Positions 15,544-25,025 of a DNA stretch of 56,891 nucleotides are shown here, in pieces. Source of the stretch: Selenomonas sp. ND2010. Its GTDB lineage: Bacteria > Bacillota > Negativicutes > Selenomonadales > Selenomonadaceae. The notes beneath the pieces are model-generated. The model made no database searches. It saw nothing but the letters and a program-made list of their open reading frames with translations, and was not told the origin of the DNA. The translations under genes were made by a program, and so were the position numbers. Numbering within the stretch: the stretch's first letter is position 1; each line of letters begins with the position of its first letter. Location of the stretch: contig NZ_JNKI01000020.1 in assembly GCF_000702005.1 (NCBI RefSeq), forward strand, positions 1 to 56,891, given 5' to 3'.

Positions 15544-16650
15544 TTATTTTACACAACTATCAACAAATTTATCAAAGCCACTCCCACTATATTCATACTC
15601 AGCTTCATAACTTAAATCTAAAATTTCAAGTTTTTTATCATTTACGAACCTCGGTTTTGTTTTGAATATTTCACATAAACTTTCTATTCTTTTATTCGTC
15701 GCCTTCGAATACCCCTCTAGTGGTATTGTTACATATTTTTTATTAAAAATCAAAGAAAACACTGTTCCATGAAATGAATTGGTTACAACATATTCTGCAT
15801 TATCTATTAAATACAACCATTCAGGAATTGTTGGATAATATTTTTTATATTTATCATCTGTTTTATCTTCAGCTACATATATCACCTTTAAATTTCTTTT
15901 TTTAGCAAACTCATATATATAGTCTATATCAAATACTTTTTTTTGAGTCAAAACCATATATAGCAAAACATATTTTTCAGAAACATTCCTTATCGGATTC
16001 TCATTATATATTTTTCTATATTCATCTGCTGACAACAAGAGTGTTGGATCAACTACCCACTCTGCATTTTTACATCCACATATCTCGCATGCTTCAATGC
16101 CACTTTTTTCTCTGACTGATACGTAATCAAATTTTTTTAGCAAAGGCTTTATTTCGGCTATATGACATTCTAAAAGATATTTTTTATCCCAACTCGCAGC
16201 ATATGAAACTCTTTTTATTTCTTTATTTCCAAAATCCAAAAAATATGCATGTATAGGATCTTTACTACATTCAATAGGAGTTTTATAAAAATTCCATACT
16301 TGATCAGACCCCACTATATACATATCAGCTTCAGGAGGTTTTGTTTTCAAGCTTTCATATCCCACATATTCATCTTCAGACATATCAATATACTTACAAC
16401 GAAACTGTTCAAAATTTCGTGGTAAATCAACAATTTTCCTTTTCTTAAACGCAGCATAGTAAGCACGAATTAAATTAATTGCCTTACCCACAGAAAATCT
16501 TTTTAAACTTCGTTTAGTTTTCTTATTGCTATATCGAATTAAATATGGTTCATGTCCTTTCTTTCTTAAATATTCTTGTAAAGCATAGCATTGCAAAGTC
16601 GCACCATAATTAAACTCAGTCTTCCATAATGTCAAAATACCAATTTTCAT
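15544..16650 (-). CDS. Polysaccharide pyruvyl transferase family protein
   Basis: About 368 residues. It begins MKIGILTLWKTEFNYGATLQ, with the characteristic N-Y-G-A-xLQ block, and contains DMYIVGSDQVWNF and YVVTNSFHGTVFSLIF, the motifs of the PssM/CsaB/WcaK pyruvyl-transferase fold. These enzymes put ketal pyruvate from PEP on sugars, though many members of this subgroup are untested. An ATG two codons earlier is almost on the ribosome site; the chosen ATG shares its A with the TAA of the upstream gene (TAATG). It is paired with the F420-hydrogenase-beta-like gene. Confidence 0.85.
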   Translation of the reverse strand: MKIGILTLWKTEFNYGATLQCYALQEYLRKKGHEPYLIRYSNKKTKRSLKRFSVGKAINLIRAYYAAFKKRKIVDLPRNFEQFRCKYIDMSEDEYVGYESLKTKPPEADMYIVGSDQVWNFYKTPIECSKDPIHAYFLDFGNKEIKRVSYAASWDKKYLLECHIAEIKPLLKKFDYVSVREKSGIEACEICGCKNAEWVVDPTLLLSADEYRKIYNENPIRNVSEKYVLLYMVLTQKKVFDIDYIYEFAKKRNLKVIYVAEDKTDDKYKKYYPTIPEWLYLIDNAEYVVTNSFHGTVFSLIFNKKYVTIPLEGYSKATNKRIESLCEIFKTKPRFVNDKKLEILDLSYEAEYEYSGSGFDKFVDSCVK

Positions 16651-17867
16651 TAACATCTCACCTTTTTCATTATCTTCCTATATAAATCGCCAAAATAAAT
16701 ACGATTTCTCCAATAAAAATCATATAAAAAATTACATTTCTTCCAAGTTGATATTCTGACATATTTTTTCTCTAATAAACTAAAGTCCCCTTTTGAAAAG
16801 TCTTCGTAAAATTCTGCTCTATCAATAGGTTCTTTTGCTGAATTATCAATCGTAGTATTATATTCCTTAACCGTATTTATCGGCAAAATACAATAATTCA
16901 ATTTATTTAGTCTCCCAAAAATTCTAGAAGCTTTTTCAGTATTTACCAAAACAAAAGATAAACCTTTATCATCATATCTTTTACCGTACAATTCAAAAAA
17001 TCTTTCTCTAACGCCCCAAAAATCCCCCAAAGTAAAATCAGCTTTATGTTCTATACCTTTATATCTACACTTATAACAGCATTTTCTCATAGCATAATGA
17101 TTCAAAAAGAAATATGCCCATGAATCATTTGGAAAAATTCTTCGATAAATCGCACCAGTGTCAAAAGATATTTTTAACGAAAATCTATCCCATCCATATT
17201 TTTTGTCTCTAAAGTTTACTGATTGAACACTTGAATTATACTTTTTCTCCACATATTTTACATACAACTTCCATAATCCACTAGATGTGTTGCCAGAACA
17301 AATCAAATCCGCTGTTACTAGATTAGAATATTTTTTTCCTAGAAAAGAATATAACCCTTCAATTTGACAGGTGGTACCTGTGAAGAAAACAATTTTCCCT
17401 TCTTCTAGAAAAGATTTACATCTTTTATAATTATCCCCAACATAGCTTTGAACATATTTACTTGTCTGGAATCTTTTAATATCATCTATTTTATCTGTAT
17501 AGCCGTGTCGAACATTAAAATTACTATCAAATTCAGCGCCAAATACAACACCGCCTTTCTCGATTACGTATTCTGCTATCGAATAAAATACCCCCCCACT
17601 AGATGACTTTAATCGAATAGTATCATTTTCTAAATACGCTGAATAAAGTTTAATAAAATCATTTTTGTTGTTACTCTTATTATCATCAATAGTATTGGGG
17701 CATTTAATAGTGCAAATCCCACAATCTACACACAGACCTAAATCTATCGAAGGGTAAAGAAACCCCTCTCTATTGGTAGATAGTTTTATTGCGTCACACG
17801 GGCAACTGTTTTCACAGCATCCACACCCGGTACAAAGATCCATATCGCTTATTACTGTTTTCATCAT
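16650..17867 (-). CDS. Iron-sulfur flavoprotein-like, coenzyme F420 hydrogenase beta-subunit family
   Basis: 405 residues. The N-terminus has two ferredoxin-type clusters, CTGCGCCENSCPCDAI (12-27) and CVDCGICTIKCPN (near 46-58). FrhB N- and C-terminal domains follow, with SSGGVFYSIAEY, FFTGTTCQIEGLYSFL and KADFTLGDFWGV. Paralogues often sit beside pyruvyl-transferase-like genes in polysaccharide clusters. There they are thought to act in redox chemistry on sugars; a real F420 role is unlikely in this kind of bacterium. The ATG shares a base with the wzx stop (TAATG), and the downstream gene is coupled the same way. Confidence 0.85.
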   Translation of the reverse strand: MMKTVISDMDLCTGCGCCENSCPCDAIKLSTNREGFLYPSIDLGLCVDCGICTIKCPNTIDDNKSNNKNDFIKLYSAYLENDTIRLKSSSGGVFYSIAEYVIEKGGVVFGAEFDSNFNVRHGYTDKIDDIKRFQTSKYVQSYVGDNYKRCKSFLEEGKIVFFTGTTCQIEGLYSFLGKKYSNLVTADLICSGNTSSGLWKLYVKYVEKKYNSSVQSVNFRDKKYGWDRFSLKISFDTGAIYRRIFPNDSWAYFFLNHYAMRKCCYKCRYKGIEHKADFTLGDFWGVRERFFELYGKRYDDKGLSFVLVNTEKASRIFGRLNKLNYCILPINTVKEYNTTIDNSAKEPIDRAEFYEDFSKGDFSLLEKKYVRISTWKKCNFLYDFYWRNRIYFGDLYRKIMKKVRC

Positions 17868-19387
17868 TACCCTCTATTAAACCTAAGAAAACCTCTTAAA
17901 AAATCTTTTTCCCTTCTATTAAAACACACAACATAGAAAACAATCACCAATATAACCTCTAGCACAAGATATGTAGGAATTATCATCCATCCTTTTATTA
18001 TCCATAAATACTTAATGATAATTATTAATACTATTGGTATAATGCTTGCAGAAACTAATCTAATAATTACTCTAAAAATAAACTCCTTTGTTTGAAGTCC
18101 AGTAAGCTCCGATACGATAGTAACCCCTACTAGTGTACTTATTATAGCTAGAAAAATTGCTATAACATACGCTAATATAGGATTGTCAACATAATGTACC
18201 AAAATAGTTGTAAGAGGCAAATTACATAATTGAACCCCGCCTACAGCCAACTGATACTTTTTTATTTTGCCTGTTGCATCTATCAATGAAGATAACGAAT
18301 CGGAAATAGAATAAATCAATGTTTCGACCAACGACAATTGGGAAAAAACAATTGCATACTGTGGTACATAGCCTAACCATAACCACAAAATTGTATCCAT
18401 CTCTGCTATAAAAGGAAACATAATTGCAAACATCAGAAAATAGGTCACTTTAGAACTAGCATATACAATATTTTTTACTCCATCGATACCATCAGCAGCA
18501 TATCTTTTAACTATTTGTGGTTTTATTGCATTGCTAAAGTTAGTGTAAAAACTAGTCACCGCTGAATTAACTGATGCAGCAACCCCTCTTCCTGGAATAA
18601 TCCCCGTGCCAAAAATCTGATTATAAATGACATTTATCCCCTGATTTTTCAAAGGATAAATCGATGCCCCAAACATATTCCATCCGACAAATGATAATAT
18701 TTCCCTAAAATTATTTCCATTGTAATTTCTAACAAATTTAATTCTCTTGTATTTCTTCTTTCGTGTATAATAGTAAGCTGCAACAACAAATAATTCTACA
18801 ATAACAAATGATGCGCTATACATAATCAATCGATCGCCAGGACAAAACGAAACAATAGTTATAGATAAAAATTTAAATCCAGCTTCAATAACTGAAATGA
18901 TTGCAAAAATATGCATATCTTCGTTCGCAAGAACAATCGCAATATACGGTGTAATTGCGATTGTCATAACAAGAACGATAATTGAACTTTGATACACCAA
19001 TATTGCCGCATTATATCGACCATCTGGAATGCTAAGTTCATTTAATACATACCATAATCCAACTGACTCAGTTAATAAAAAAATAATAACACAAGCGATT
19101 AAGTGAATTATTATTACTGCCGAAAAATTACAACTTAAACTCGCATATTCTTTTTTACCTAGGTCATAACTAAAAAATCTTTGACAGGCCCCAGAAAGTG
19201 CTCCACTAAATATGCTAAACATTGTTACAATACCTGCAACCACTGTATATACGCCATAATCAGTTTCACCAAGCACATAAAGCACCTGTCTCACTATATA
19301 TAAATTTAAGAACAGCACTACAACCTGCCGTGTATATAGCAAAATCGTATTTTTAGCTATTTTTTTTGAGGAGTCAGTATTTTCCAC
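17867..19387 (-). CDS. Wzx-type polysaccharide flippase
   Basis: 506 residues with about 12-14 hydrophobic segments, of the MOP/PST exporter superfamily. The N-terminus KIAKNTILLYTRQVVVLFLNL and the following VLGETDYGVYTVVAGIV are typical of O-unit and capsule flippases. It moves the lipid-linked repeat across the inner membrane for Wzy to polymerise. The start is GTG with GGGGG four to five bases upstream, and it overlaps the PIG-L gene by 14 bases. The gene is among the most AT-rich in the window. Confidence 0.88.
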   Translation of the reverse strand: MENTDSSKKIAKNTILLYTRQVVVLFLNLYIVRQVLYVLGETDYGVYTVVAGIVTMFSIFSGALSGACQRFFSYDLGKKEYASLSCNFSAVIIIHLIACVIIFLLTESVGLWYVLNELSIPDGRYNAAILVYQSSIIVLVMTIAITPYIAIVLANEDMHIFAIISVIEAGFKFLSITIVSFCPGDRLIMYSASFVIVELFVVAAYYYTRKKKYKRIKFVRNYNGNNFREILSFVGWNMFGASIYPLKNQGINVIYNQIFGTGIIPGRGVAASVNSAVTSFYTNFSNAIKPQIVKRYAADGIDGVKNIVYASSKVTYFLMFAIMFPFIAEMDTILWLWLGYVPQYAIVFSQLSLVETLIYSISDSLSSLIDATGKIKKYQLAVGGVQLCNLPLTTILVHYVDNPILAYVIAIFLAIISTLVGVTIVSELTGLQTKEFIFRVIIRLVSASIIPIVLIIIIKYLWIIKGWMIIPTYLVLEVILVIVFYVVCFNRREKDFLRGFLRFNRG

Positions 19388-20120
19388 TTTTCCCCCTTAT
19401 TATCCTTATCAATTTCTTAAACTTAATTGCAATTCCGAACACCAGTCTAATTAATCGGTATTTAAATATAGATATCACGACATATGCTTCTGCATATGCA
19501 ACTCTAGATGCCATTAACCCCCTATATCTTGCCAATCCTTCCAATCTTTTGTCATAATCTACGTAATCAAGCTGACTTTTATAGATTTTAAACAAATCCA
19601 ATATTTTATCCATTTCTGAACTTATATCAAGATAATCCGTAACTCTTGGCAATAAGGCCCACACTTCATACAGTGCAATTTTAAGAGACTTTTTATGTTT
19701 CTTTTTTAACAGAGCATTAGTAAACGTATAAGTCACCCACCTATGCTCTTCATGATTTTCTAAAAAACCTGGAATGAAAATATAGTCATATTTACTTAAA
19801 TCTATTTTATCAATTATTTTTTCCATAGACTCATTCAACTGAGCAATAAATGGAAAATCATCTCCATATGTGGAATTAATATAGGTATTGTTCACTTTCA
19901 GCAGTTTCATAACTTCATACCATTCATTAATTCTCATTCTATTACGTTCTTCTGCAGACACTCTACCATCTATAGATGGTATTCCTGACGAACTTACGCA
20001 AATCGTGTCTACATTCTCTCCGTACTTTACTAACAAACCACCCGTTCCTAACAAATCATCATCAGGATGTGGTATTATGACCAACAAACATTTATTATAA
20101 AAATCATTATTAAAGATCAT
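19374..20120 (-). CDS. PIG-L family deacetylase
   Basis: About 248 residues. The zinc site is clear: IPHPDDDLLGTGG near the N-terminus (HPDD) and FLENHEEHRWV near 110-120 (HxxH). LmbE/PIG-L enzymes remove acetyl groups from N-acetylamino sugars, so it probably de-N-acetylates a cluster intermediate. The open frame extends to a TTG at 20144, but the ATG at 20120 has GAGGA eight bases ahead and is chosen. It is flanked by the polymerase and flippase genes. Confidence 0.88.
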   Translation of the reverse strand: MIFNNDFYNKCLLVIIPHPDDDLLGTGGLLVKYGENVDTICVSSSGIPSIDGRVSAEERNRMRINEWYEVMKLLKVNNTYINSTYGDDFPFIAQLNESMEKIIDKIDLSKYDYIFIPGFLENHEEHRWVTYTFTNALLKKKHKKSLKIALYEVWALLPRVTDYLDISSEMDKILDLFKIYKSQLDYVDYDKRLEGLARYRGLMASRVAYAEAYVVISIFKYRLIRLVFGIAIKFKKLIRIIRGKSGKY

Positions 20121-20131
20121 TTTCTCTATCC

Positions 20132-21175
20132 TCAAAAAAAGCAATTATTGTTCATTAAATCAATAATCAATGATTCTCTCCCCTGCATCAAAGGTACAAT
20201 ATAGTACCAAAATATACTTGAACCAAGTATATACATATCAAACAACAATCTTCTTTGCCCCAAAATCAACTGCTTTCTATAAAGCTTAGTTGCATATATA
20301 ATCATAAAAATAAGCCATATCTTATATATCCTAGTTGCAACATTTGTATAGAAATAAAATGGAATAAGGAGCATAAGAACCAAAGTCCCATCCTTTACAA
20401 AAAATTCATACGTCCCCCCCCTTGTCTCAACATCATCTTTGCTATAGAACAATATAAAATATCCCAATATTTGCCATAATCCAGTCACTATAAATACAGA
20501 TAAATTTATCGGCGATTCGTAAGTACTAACCATCGGAATGTAACTAGATACTTTAAATAGTAGCATTCCAGAAAACACAAACATACAAACATCTATCATT
20601 ATTACTCTTATAAAATGTCCTTTTATAAAAGTAATAAATAAAAACAACACAAAAAACACTGATAAAAAATGAAACTGCGCCGCTACAATAATCAGCACTA
20701 AAAAAATTATTATATTTATGTATTTTTTTATAGTATTTTTCTTACAATTATATATTCTTTTATAAAACCAGTACAATGCCACAACAATAACGCATGTTGC
20801 CATCATCGTTTTAAGTTGCCAGCCATTCTCTATATATACAAATACAGATATCATGCTCAAGACATACGCTATTTGGTCTGTCAGCTTTGACGATATATAG
20901 CATATCAACATCAGCGAAATTGCTGTAATCGTCACATGATACAACTCAAAGCTTATTCCAAAATTATGAAAGCATATACTCATAAATGAATATAGTTTTT
21001 GTAATGAAATATCTATCATCCACTCGTTTTCATATTGCCATATATAATTAGGTAAATCCGTCGTGCCATTATATCCTCCATAAAGCAGTGACATCGCTAC
21101 TATTTCTACCCACGCGACTATCTTACATTTAGCGAATAGAAATCCAAACAAAGTTATCAAAAACAATAACTGCAT
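20132..21175 (-). CDS. EpsG/Wzy-like polysaccharide polymerase
   Basis: 347 residues with about nine or ten membrane segments. It carries the EpsG-type loop GGYNGTTDLPNYIWQYE after the second segment, and further long hydrophobic runs up to YYIVPLMQGRESLI. EpsG proteins are the Wzy-type polymerases of Wzx/Wzy clusters. GGGAGAAAAG precedes the ATG. Its place between glycosyltransferases and the flippase fits a Wzx/Wzy/Wzz pathway. Confidence 0.8.
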   Translation of the reverse strand: MQLLFLITLFGFLFAKCKIVAWVEIVAMSLLYGGYNGTTDLPNYIWQYENEWMIDISLQKLYSFMSICFHNFGISFELYHVTITAISLMLICYISSKLTDQIAYVLSMISVFVYIENGWQLKTMMATCVIVVALYWFYKRIYNCKKNTIKKYINIIIFLVLIIVAAQFHFLSVFFVLFLFITFIKGHFIRVIMIDVCMFVFSGMLLFKVSSYIPMVSTYESPINLSVFIVTGLWQILGYFILFYSKDDVETRGGTYEFFVKDGTLVLMLLIPFYFYTNVATRIYKIWLIFMIIYATKLYRKQLILGQRRLLFDMYILGSSIFWYYIVPLMQGRESLIIDLMNNNCFF

Positions 21176-21202
21176 TTACTTTTCTCCCAACCTAACAAGA
21201 TC

Positions 21203-22162
21203 TCATCTCTTTACTTTTATATAATTCTTAACCTTGTCCTTAAGATTTCTGTAACGAATGCTGATATATTGATTATTGAACTTCTTCTTTTTTATATTGC
21301 TAAAATCCTCTTCTACTGAATCAAAGTCAACTTCTAAATCATCAAACACATTTGGTATGATTTTATATACTGTTTTACTATGATTTACTCTAACATTCAT
21401 CTTCCTTTTTTGAAGATGAATATATAAAAAATATTCTCTTTTTATTTCTTTCCCTTTCGCAAAGAATCTCACAAGTTGTCCATTATTCCATATGAATAAA
21501 GAATCCTTTATATTTTCTATTTTCCCATCACCTAAATCCAGTTTAAAACCATTTGATTTAGTATATATATCTGCTGCAAAACTTTTATCCCAAACACTAT
21601 ATCCATACTTTCTAAAAATAGTATTTATGTTATCTTTTCCCATAAATTCCTCATCAAAATTAAAGTTTGAATCACTCAAAAAAGCTTCTTTGTACAATTG
21701 CTTATCATTAATATTTTTCATGAACAATCTATTTAATTCATCCGTGTTGCGAATCAAACTAAGGTGTCCCAATGTGAACACCTTATCATAAGATAAAATA
21801 TCATCTGTTAAAAACGACCTCATATCACCATATATTAAATCCAAATCACCATATCCCCAGTAATCATATCCTCTAACTATGTCATTAAAAATATATCCAT
21901 AAGCAGGCTTATATTCACAAAGTTTGTGTACAGAATTTACAGTTGCCTTGAAATTAAATTTATTATCTATTAAACGCTTGACATCTGCAAAAGACATCTT
22001 TACTCTTTTCACATTTGGCGGAAAATCATACTCCGCATCATTATCACTAATTATTGTCCAATCAATAGTACTATTACAAGCACACGAATCGAGAAACAAT
22101 TGATAGTAATTAGGAAAATTACCAAAATAAGGAATAATAATATTTATTGTTTTATTTGCCAT
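21203..22162 (-). CDS. DUF6625-type putative glycosyltransferase
   Basis: About 319 residues. It opens INIIIPYFGNFPNYYQLFLD, and in the middle has CEYKPAYGYIFNDIV and YDYWGYGDLDLIYGDM; the DLD plays the part of a DxD metal site. These features define DUF6625, a family of GT-A-like proteins in surface polysaccharide clusters. Activity has not been shown as far as I know. The ATG at 22162 follows GAGG by five bases; a further ATG at 22180 is upstream. It overlaps the GT2 gene. Confidence 0.75.
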   Translation of the reverse strand: MANKTINIIIPYFGNFPNYYQLFLDSCACNSTIDWTIISDNDAEYDFPPNVKRVKMSFADVKRLIDNKFNFKATVNSVHKLCEYKPAYGYIFNDIVRGYDYWGYGDLDLIYGDMRSFLTDDILSYDKVFTLGHLSLIRNTDELNRLFMKNINDKQLYKEAFLSDSNFNFDEEFMGKDNINTIFRKYGYSVWDKSFAADIYTKSNGFKLDLGDGKIENIKDSLFIWNNGQLVRFFAKGKEIKREYFLYIHLQKRKMNVRVNHSKTVYKIIPNVFDDLEVDFDSVEEDFSNIKKKKFNNQYISIRYRNLKDKVKNYIKVKR

Positions 22163-23100
22163 TTTTTCCTCGCCATACATGAAAGCAACTTTTCCGTAAC
22201 TGTTATACCAATTGTTTTTGTTGCTATATACATAATTAATTCTCTTTTTCTCGTGAATTTTTTTAAAAACTTAATATTATGTGCCACAAATTCGAAATAA
22301 TTCGACCATTTTTCTTTTTCCAACTGTGATAAAGCAATCATAAACATTGATATATTTTTTGCCAAGTAATATTCAAACACTGAGCTTTTTTCCTTTGGCA
22401 TTTCCCTTTTTATTTGCAAACACTTTTTAAAATTTTCTCTTATATCAATAATATTTTTTTCCGATATATTCTTAGTTATACTACCATTCCTTTGCCGATA
22501 CGAATATGGCGTCTCTGATAAAACACTAACTTTTTTGACAGCCTTAAAAAGAAGTGCACACCACTCCATATCTTCGCTATATACATCTTTCCTAAAATAA
22601 ATATTATTTTTTTCTAACACCTCTCTTTTTACCACTTTATCCCACGCACAAATATTAAATTCTCCTGCCACTACAAGTTCTTCAACAGTCTCGCTTTTGG
22701 AATGTGGAACATATTTTAGTACATCTTTGTTTCCTAGTACCTTCTTATATCCAAACACAACCAAATCTGAACGATGTTTACAAAGTAAGGAATATATTTT
22801 TTTTAAAAATGTATTATCATTCCAATAATCGTCTGAATCAAGGTATATTACATATTCTCCCACAGCCTGCTTAGTTCCAATATTTCTCGCATCTGACAAA
22901 CCACCATTTTTTTTATGTATCACTTTTATAGCACTATTTTTTTCTTTCAACATATCACATATGCCGGAAGAATTATCCGTCGACCCATCATCAACAAGTA
23001 TTATTTCATAATTTTTATATTCCTGTTGTTCAATACTGCTAACGCATTGCTGCAGATATCCAGCTACATTATATACTGGAACGATAATGCTAAACATCAT
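22144..23100 (-). CDS. Glycosyltransferase family 2
   Basis: 318 residues of GT-A fold. Motifs are complete: SIIVPVYNVAGYLQQCVSSI at the N-terminus, IILVDDGSTDNSSGICDML, KKNGGLSDARNIG, and the DxD in YLDSDDYW near 92. The C-terminal half holds the acceptor part with EDMEWCALLF. AAGGTGA lies before the ATG. It lies downstream of the IS30 scar, so it may have its own promoter or depend on read-through from wzz. Confidence 0.92.
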   Translation of the reverse strand: MMFSIIVPVYNVAGYLQQCVSSIEQQEYKNYEIILVDDGSTDNSSGICDMLKEKNSAIKVIHKKNGGLSDARNIGTKQAVGEYVIYLDSDDYWNDNTFLKKIYSLLCKHRSDLVVFGYKKVLGNKDVLKYVPHSKSETVEELVVAGEFNICAWDKVVKREVLEKNNIYFRKDVYSEDMEWCALLFKAVKKVSVLSETPYSYRQRNGSITKNISEKNIIDIRENFKKCLQIKREMPKEKSSVFEYYLAKNISMFMIALSQLEKEKWSNYFEFVAHNIKFLKKFTRKRELIMYIATKTIGITVTEKLLSCMARKKWQIKQ

Positions 23101-23589
23101 ATAATCACCTTTTTGCTCATATATCTTGATATATCCTAGATGAAATATTTAAAACACTTTTCTACCATTTCCCAATTTTTCCTTCATTCTTTTCCAGCAT
23201 CTACTTATATATCGCTTCAATATATCTTTACGTTTGGCTATTGTTGCCTTCCGCATCTATATGTAATTGCCTCTGCATGGGTTATAAATCAGTTTGTGCG
23301 TAAATCATTACACACAACCCATTTTACATTCCTCAATGGCACTACCAGGAGAATAATAAAGTTATAAAATATTAAGAAACATATAAAAGCAGGCTACTTG
23401 ACCCCCAAAGGTTCCCGTTAAGCAACACGAAGCCATTAAATTGTTCCTTAGAAAAAGTGTAGAATCCCTATCATTCATGACACTACAGTTTACATGGTAT
23501 GTGTGCGAAGGCTATGTTTGCAATGCTTGACAGAGTCCTGCCATACAGGCGTTCTAAATCACTAGAATTTCCTTCCCTTCTATTTCCTA

Positions 23590-23775
23590 TAACTGCGCCA
23601 ACCATAGCAAAGGAACTCTAACGAAAATCCGAGCGGCTTACTAAGAGAATATTTCCAAAAATCAAAGCCATAGCTACTATCCTCACCGACTATATGAAGA
23701 ATAATGCGTTTATTATGATCTTACATCCTACAAGCCGCTTAAATACAAAACGAAATATAACACCTATTTAGATGA
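23590..23775 (+). mobile_element. IS30-family transposase remnant
   Basis: The 680-bp gap 23101-23781 is the only large break in the polysaccharide cluster. From 23611 one frame reads RNSNENPSGLLREYFQK, the ERGxNENxNGLLREYFPK signature near the C-terminus of IS30 transposases. Frameshifts and stops follow, with a RPLKYKT-like end near 23735 in another frame. The rest of the gap has no recognisable gene or IS end. The element is on the strand opposite to the cluster. Confidence 0.5.
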
Positions 23776-23781
23776 TTCATT

Positions 23782-25020
23782 TCACTTATTTTGAAAATAT
23801 CTCCCACTATAAATAGCTGCCATTATTCCTTGAACTTTCTCCTGTGAAAAATCTTTTATTCGTAGTTTATTATATTTTCCGAACCGTTCTCTTTCAGCTT
23901 CTCTACTACATATTTTTACGATTGATTCTTTCCACCCATCATCATCATCAACATCTACTAAATACCCCCCTTTATCATATTCAATCAAATCACAATTTCC
24001 TCTAATTTTACTAACTACACAAGGCAGCCCCGAAGACATAGCTTCCATAAGAGAAACATTCAGACCTTCTCGTCTAGAGGGTAGAACAAATATATCACTC
24101 AAACGCATCAAATCATCAATATCATCACGATACCCTAATAAATAAACTTGTTTAGATAATCCCAATTCTTCTATATATTTCTTCAATCGCTCTTTTTGAC
24201 CGCCAATACCAGCTATAAAATAAAAAATATTTGGATTTCTTATTTTCCCTAATGCTTTAATTATCACACGATGATTTTTATTATTATTTAATTCACCGAC
24301 CGAAAACAATATAATATCATTCAAAGAACAGCATATTGGCAATTTTTTCTCTCGTAGCTCTCTCTTCTTCTTTAAAGAAAGGCCCTCATTTGTGTAAATA
24401 TCTGTATCAACTCCCACGCCAGGAACATAAACAATATTGGTGGCATGAAAACAGTTTTTCACGCGACTATAATCTTCTCTATTGATAGTTATCAAGGTAT
24501 CGGTAACCCATGATAATTCTCGTTCTATTGGGTAAAATAGTACCCAATTCTTTCGAGGAGCACCTCTAAAAAAATGAAAACCATGCGCAGTGTATATTAC
24601 CTTCCCTCCCCATTTCTGCACATTAAAGGCCGCTGCAATTCTGGCCACGACTCCACCTACCGGAGTATGGCAATGAATTATCATATAGCGATATTTTTTT
24701 ATTTGCTTTCTAAGCTTTAAACTTAAAAGCATATTTTTGCCATAAGCGAACGGTGTACGGGTAAAATGATAATCGAAAATACGCACACCAAGTGCCTGCA
24801 TATCTTCAATAAACTTCTGTGTTGACATTGCCGATGTTGTATTTCCAGTATTCAAATTACAAGCCACATGCACCTCATAACCTAGCTTTTGCAATGTGTC
24901 GATATTACCACGATTAAATTGGTCAATCATAGATGCTGTAGTTGTTACAAACAAAGCTCTCTTCTTTTCTACATTGTTTTCATTTTCTGCCCTTACTTTC
25001 AGATAAACACTTTGAGCCAC
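23782..25020 (-). CDS. Glycosyltransferase family 4 (EpsD/CapM-like)
   Basis: 412 residues. The N-terminus has ALFVTTTASMIDQFNRGNID, typical of the EpsD/CapM group, then YMIIHCHTPVGGVVARIAA and TAHGFHFFRGAPRKNW. The donor half has FSVGELNNNKNHRVIIKAL, VYLLGYRDDIDDLM and PSRREGLNVSLMEAMSSGLP (EX7E). It likely adds an early sugar of the repeat unit. The start is GTG with GGGAG about ten bases upstream, and it follows wzz by five bases, so the two share a transcript. Confidence 0.92.
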   Translation of the reverse strand: MAQSVYLKVRAENENNVEKKRALFVTTTASMIDQFNRGNIDTLQKLGYEVHVACNLNTGNTTSAMSTQKFIEDMQALGVRIFDYHFTRTPFAYGKNMLLSLKLRKQIKKYRYMIIHCHTPVGGVVARIAAAFNVQKWGGKVIYTAHGFHFFRGAPRKNWVLFYPIERELSWVTDTLITINREDYSRVKNCFHATNIVYVPGVGVDTDIYTNEGLSLKKKRELREKKLPICCSLNDIILFSVGELNNNKNHRVIIKALGKIRNPNIFYFIAGIGGQKERLKKYIEELGLSKQVYLLGYRDDIDDLMRLSDIFVLPSRREGLNVSLMEAMSSGLPCVVSKIRGNCDLIEYDKGGYLVDVDDDDGWKESIVKICSREAERERFGKYNKLRIKDFSQEKVQGIMAAIYSGRYFQNK

Positions 25021-25025
25021 AGCAA

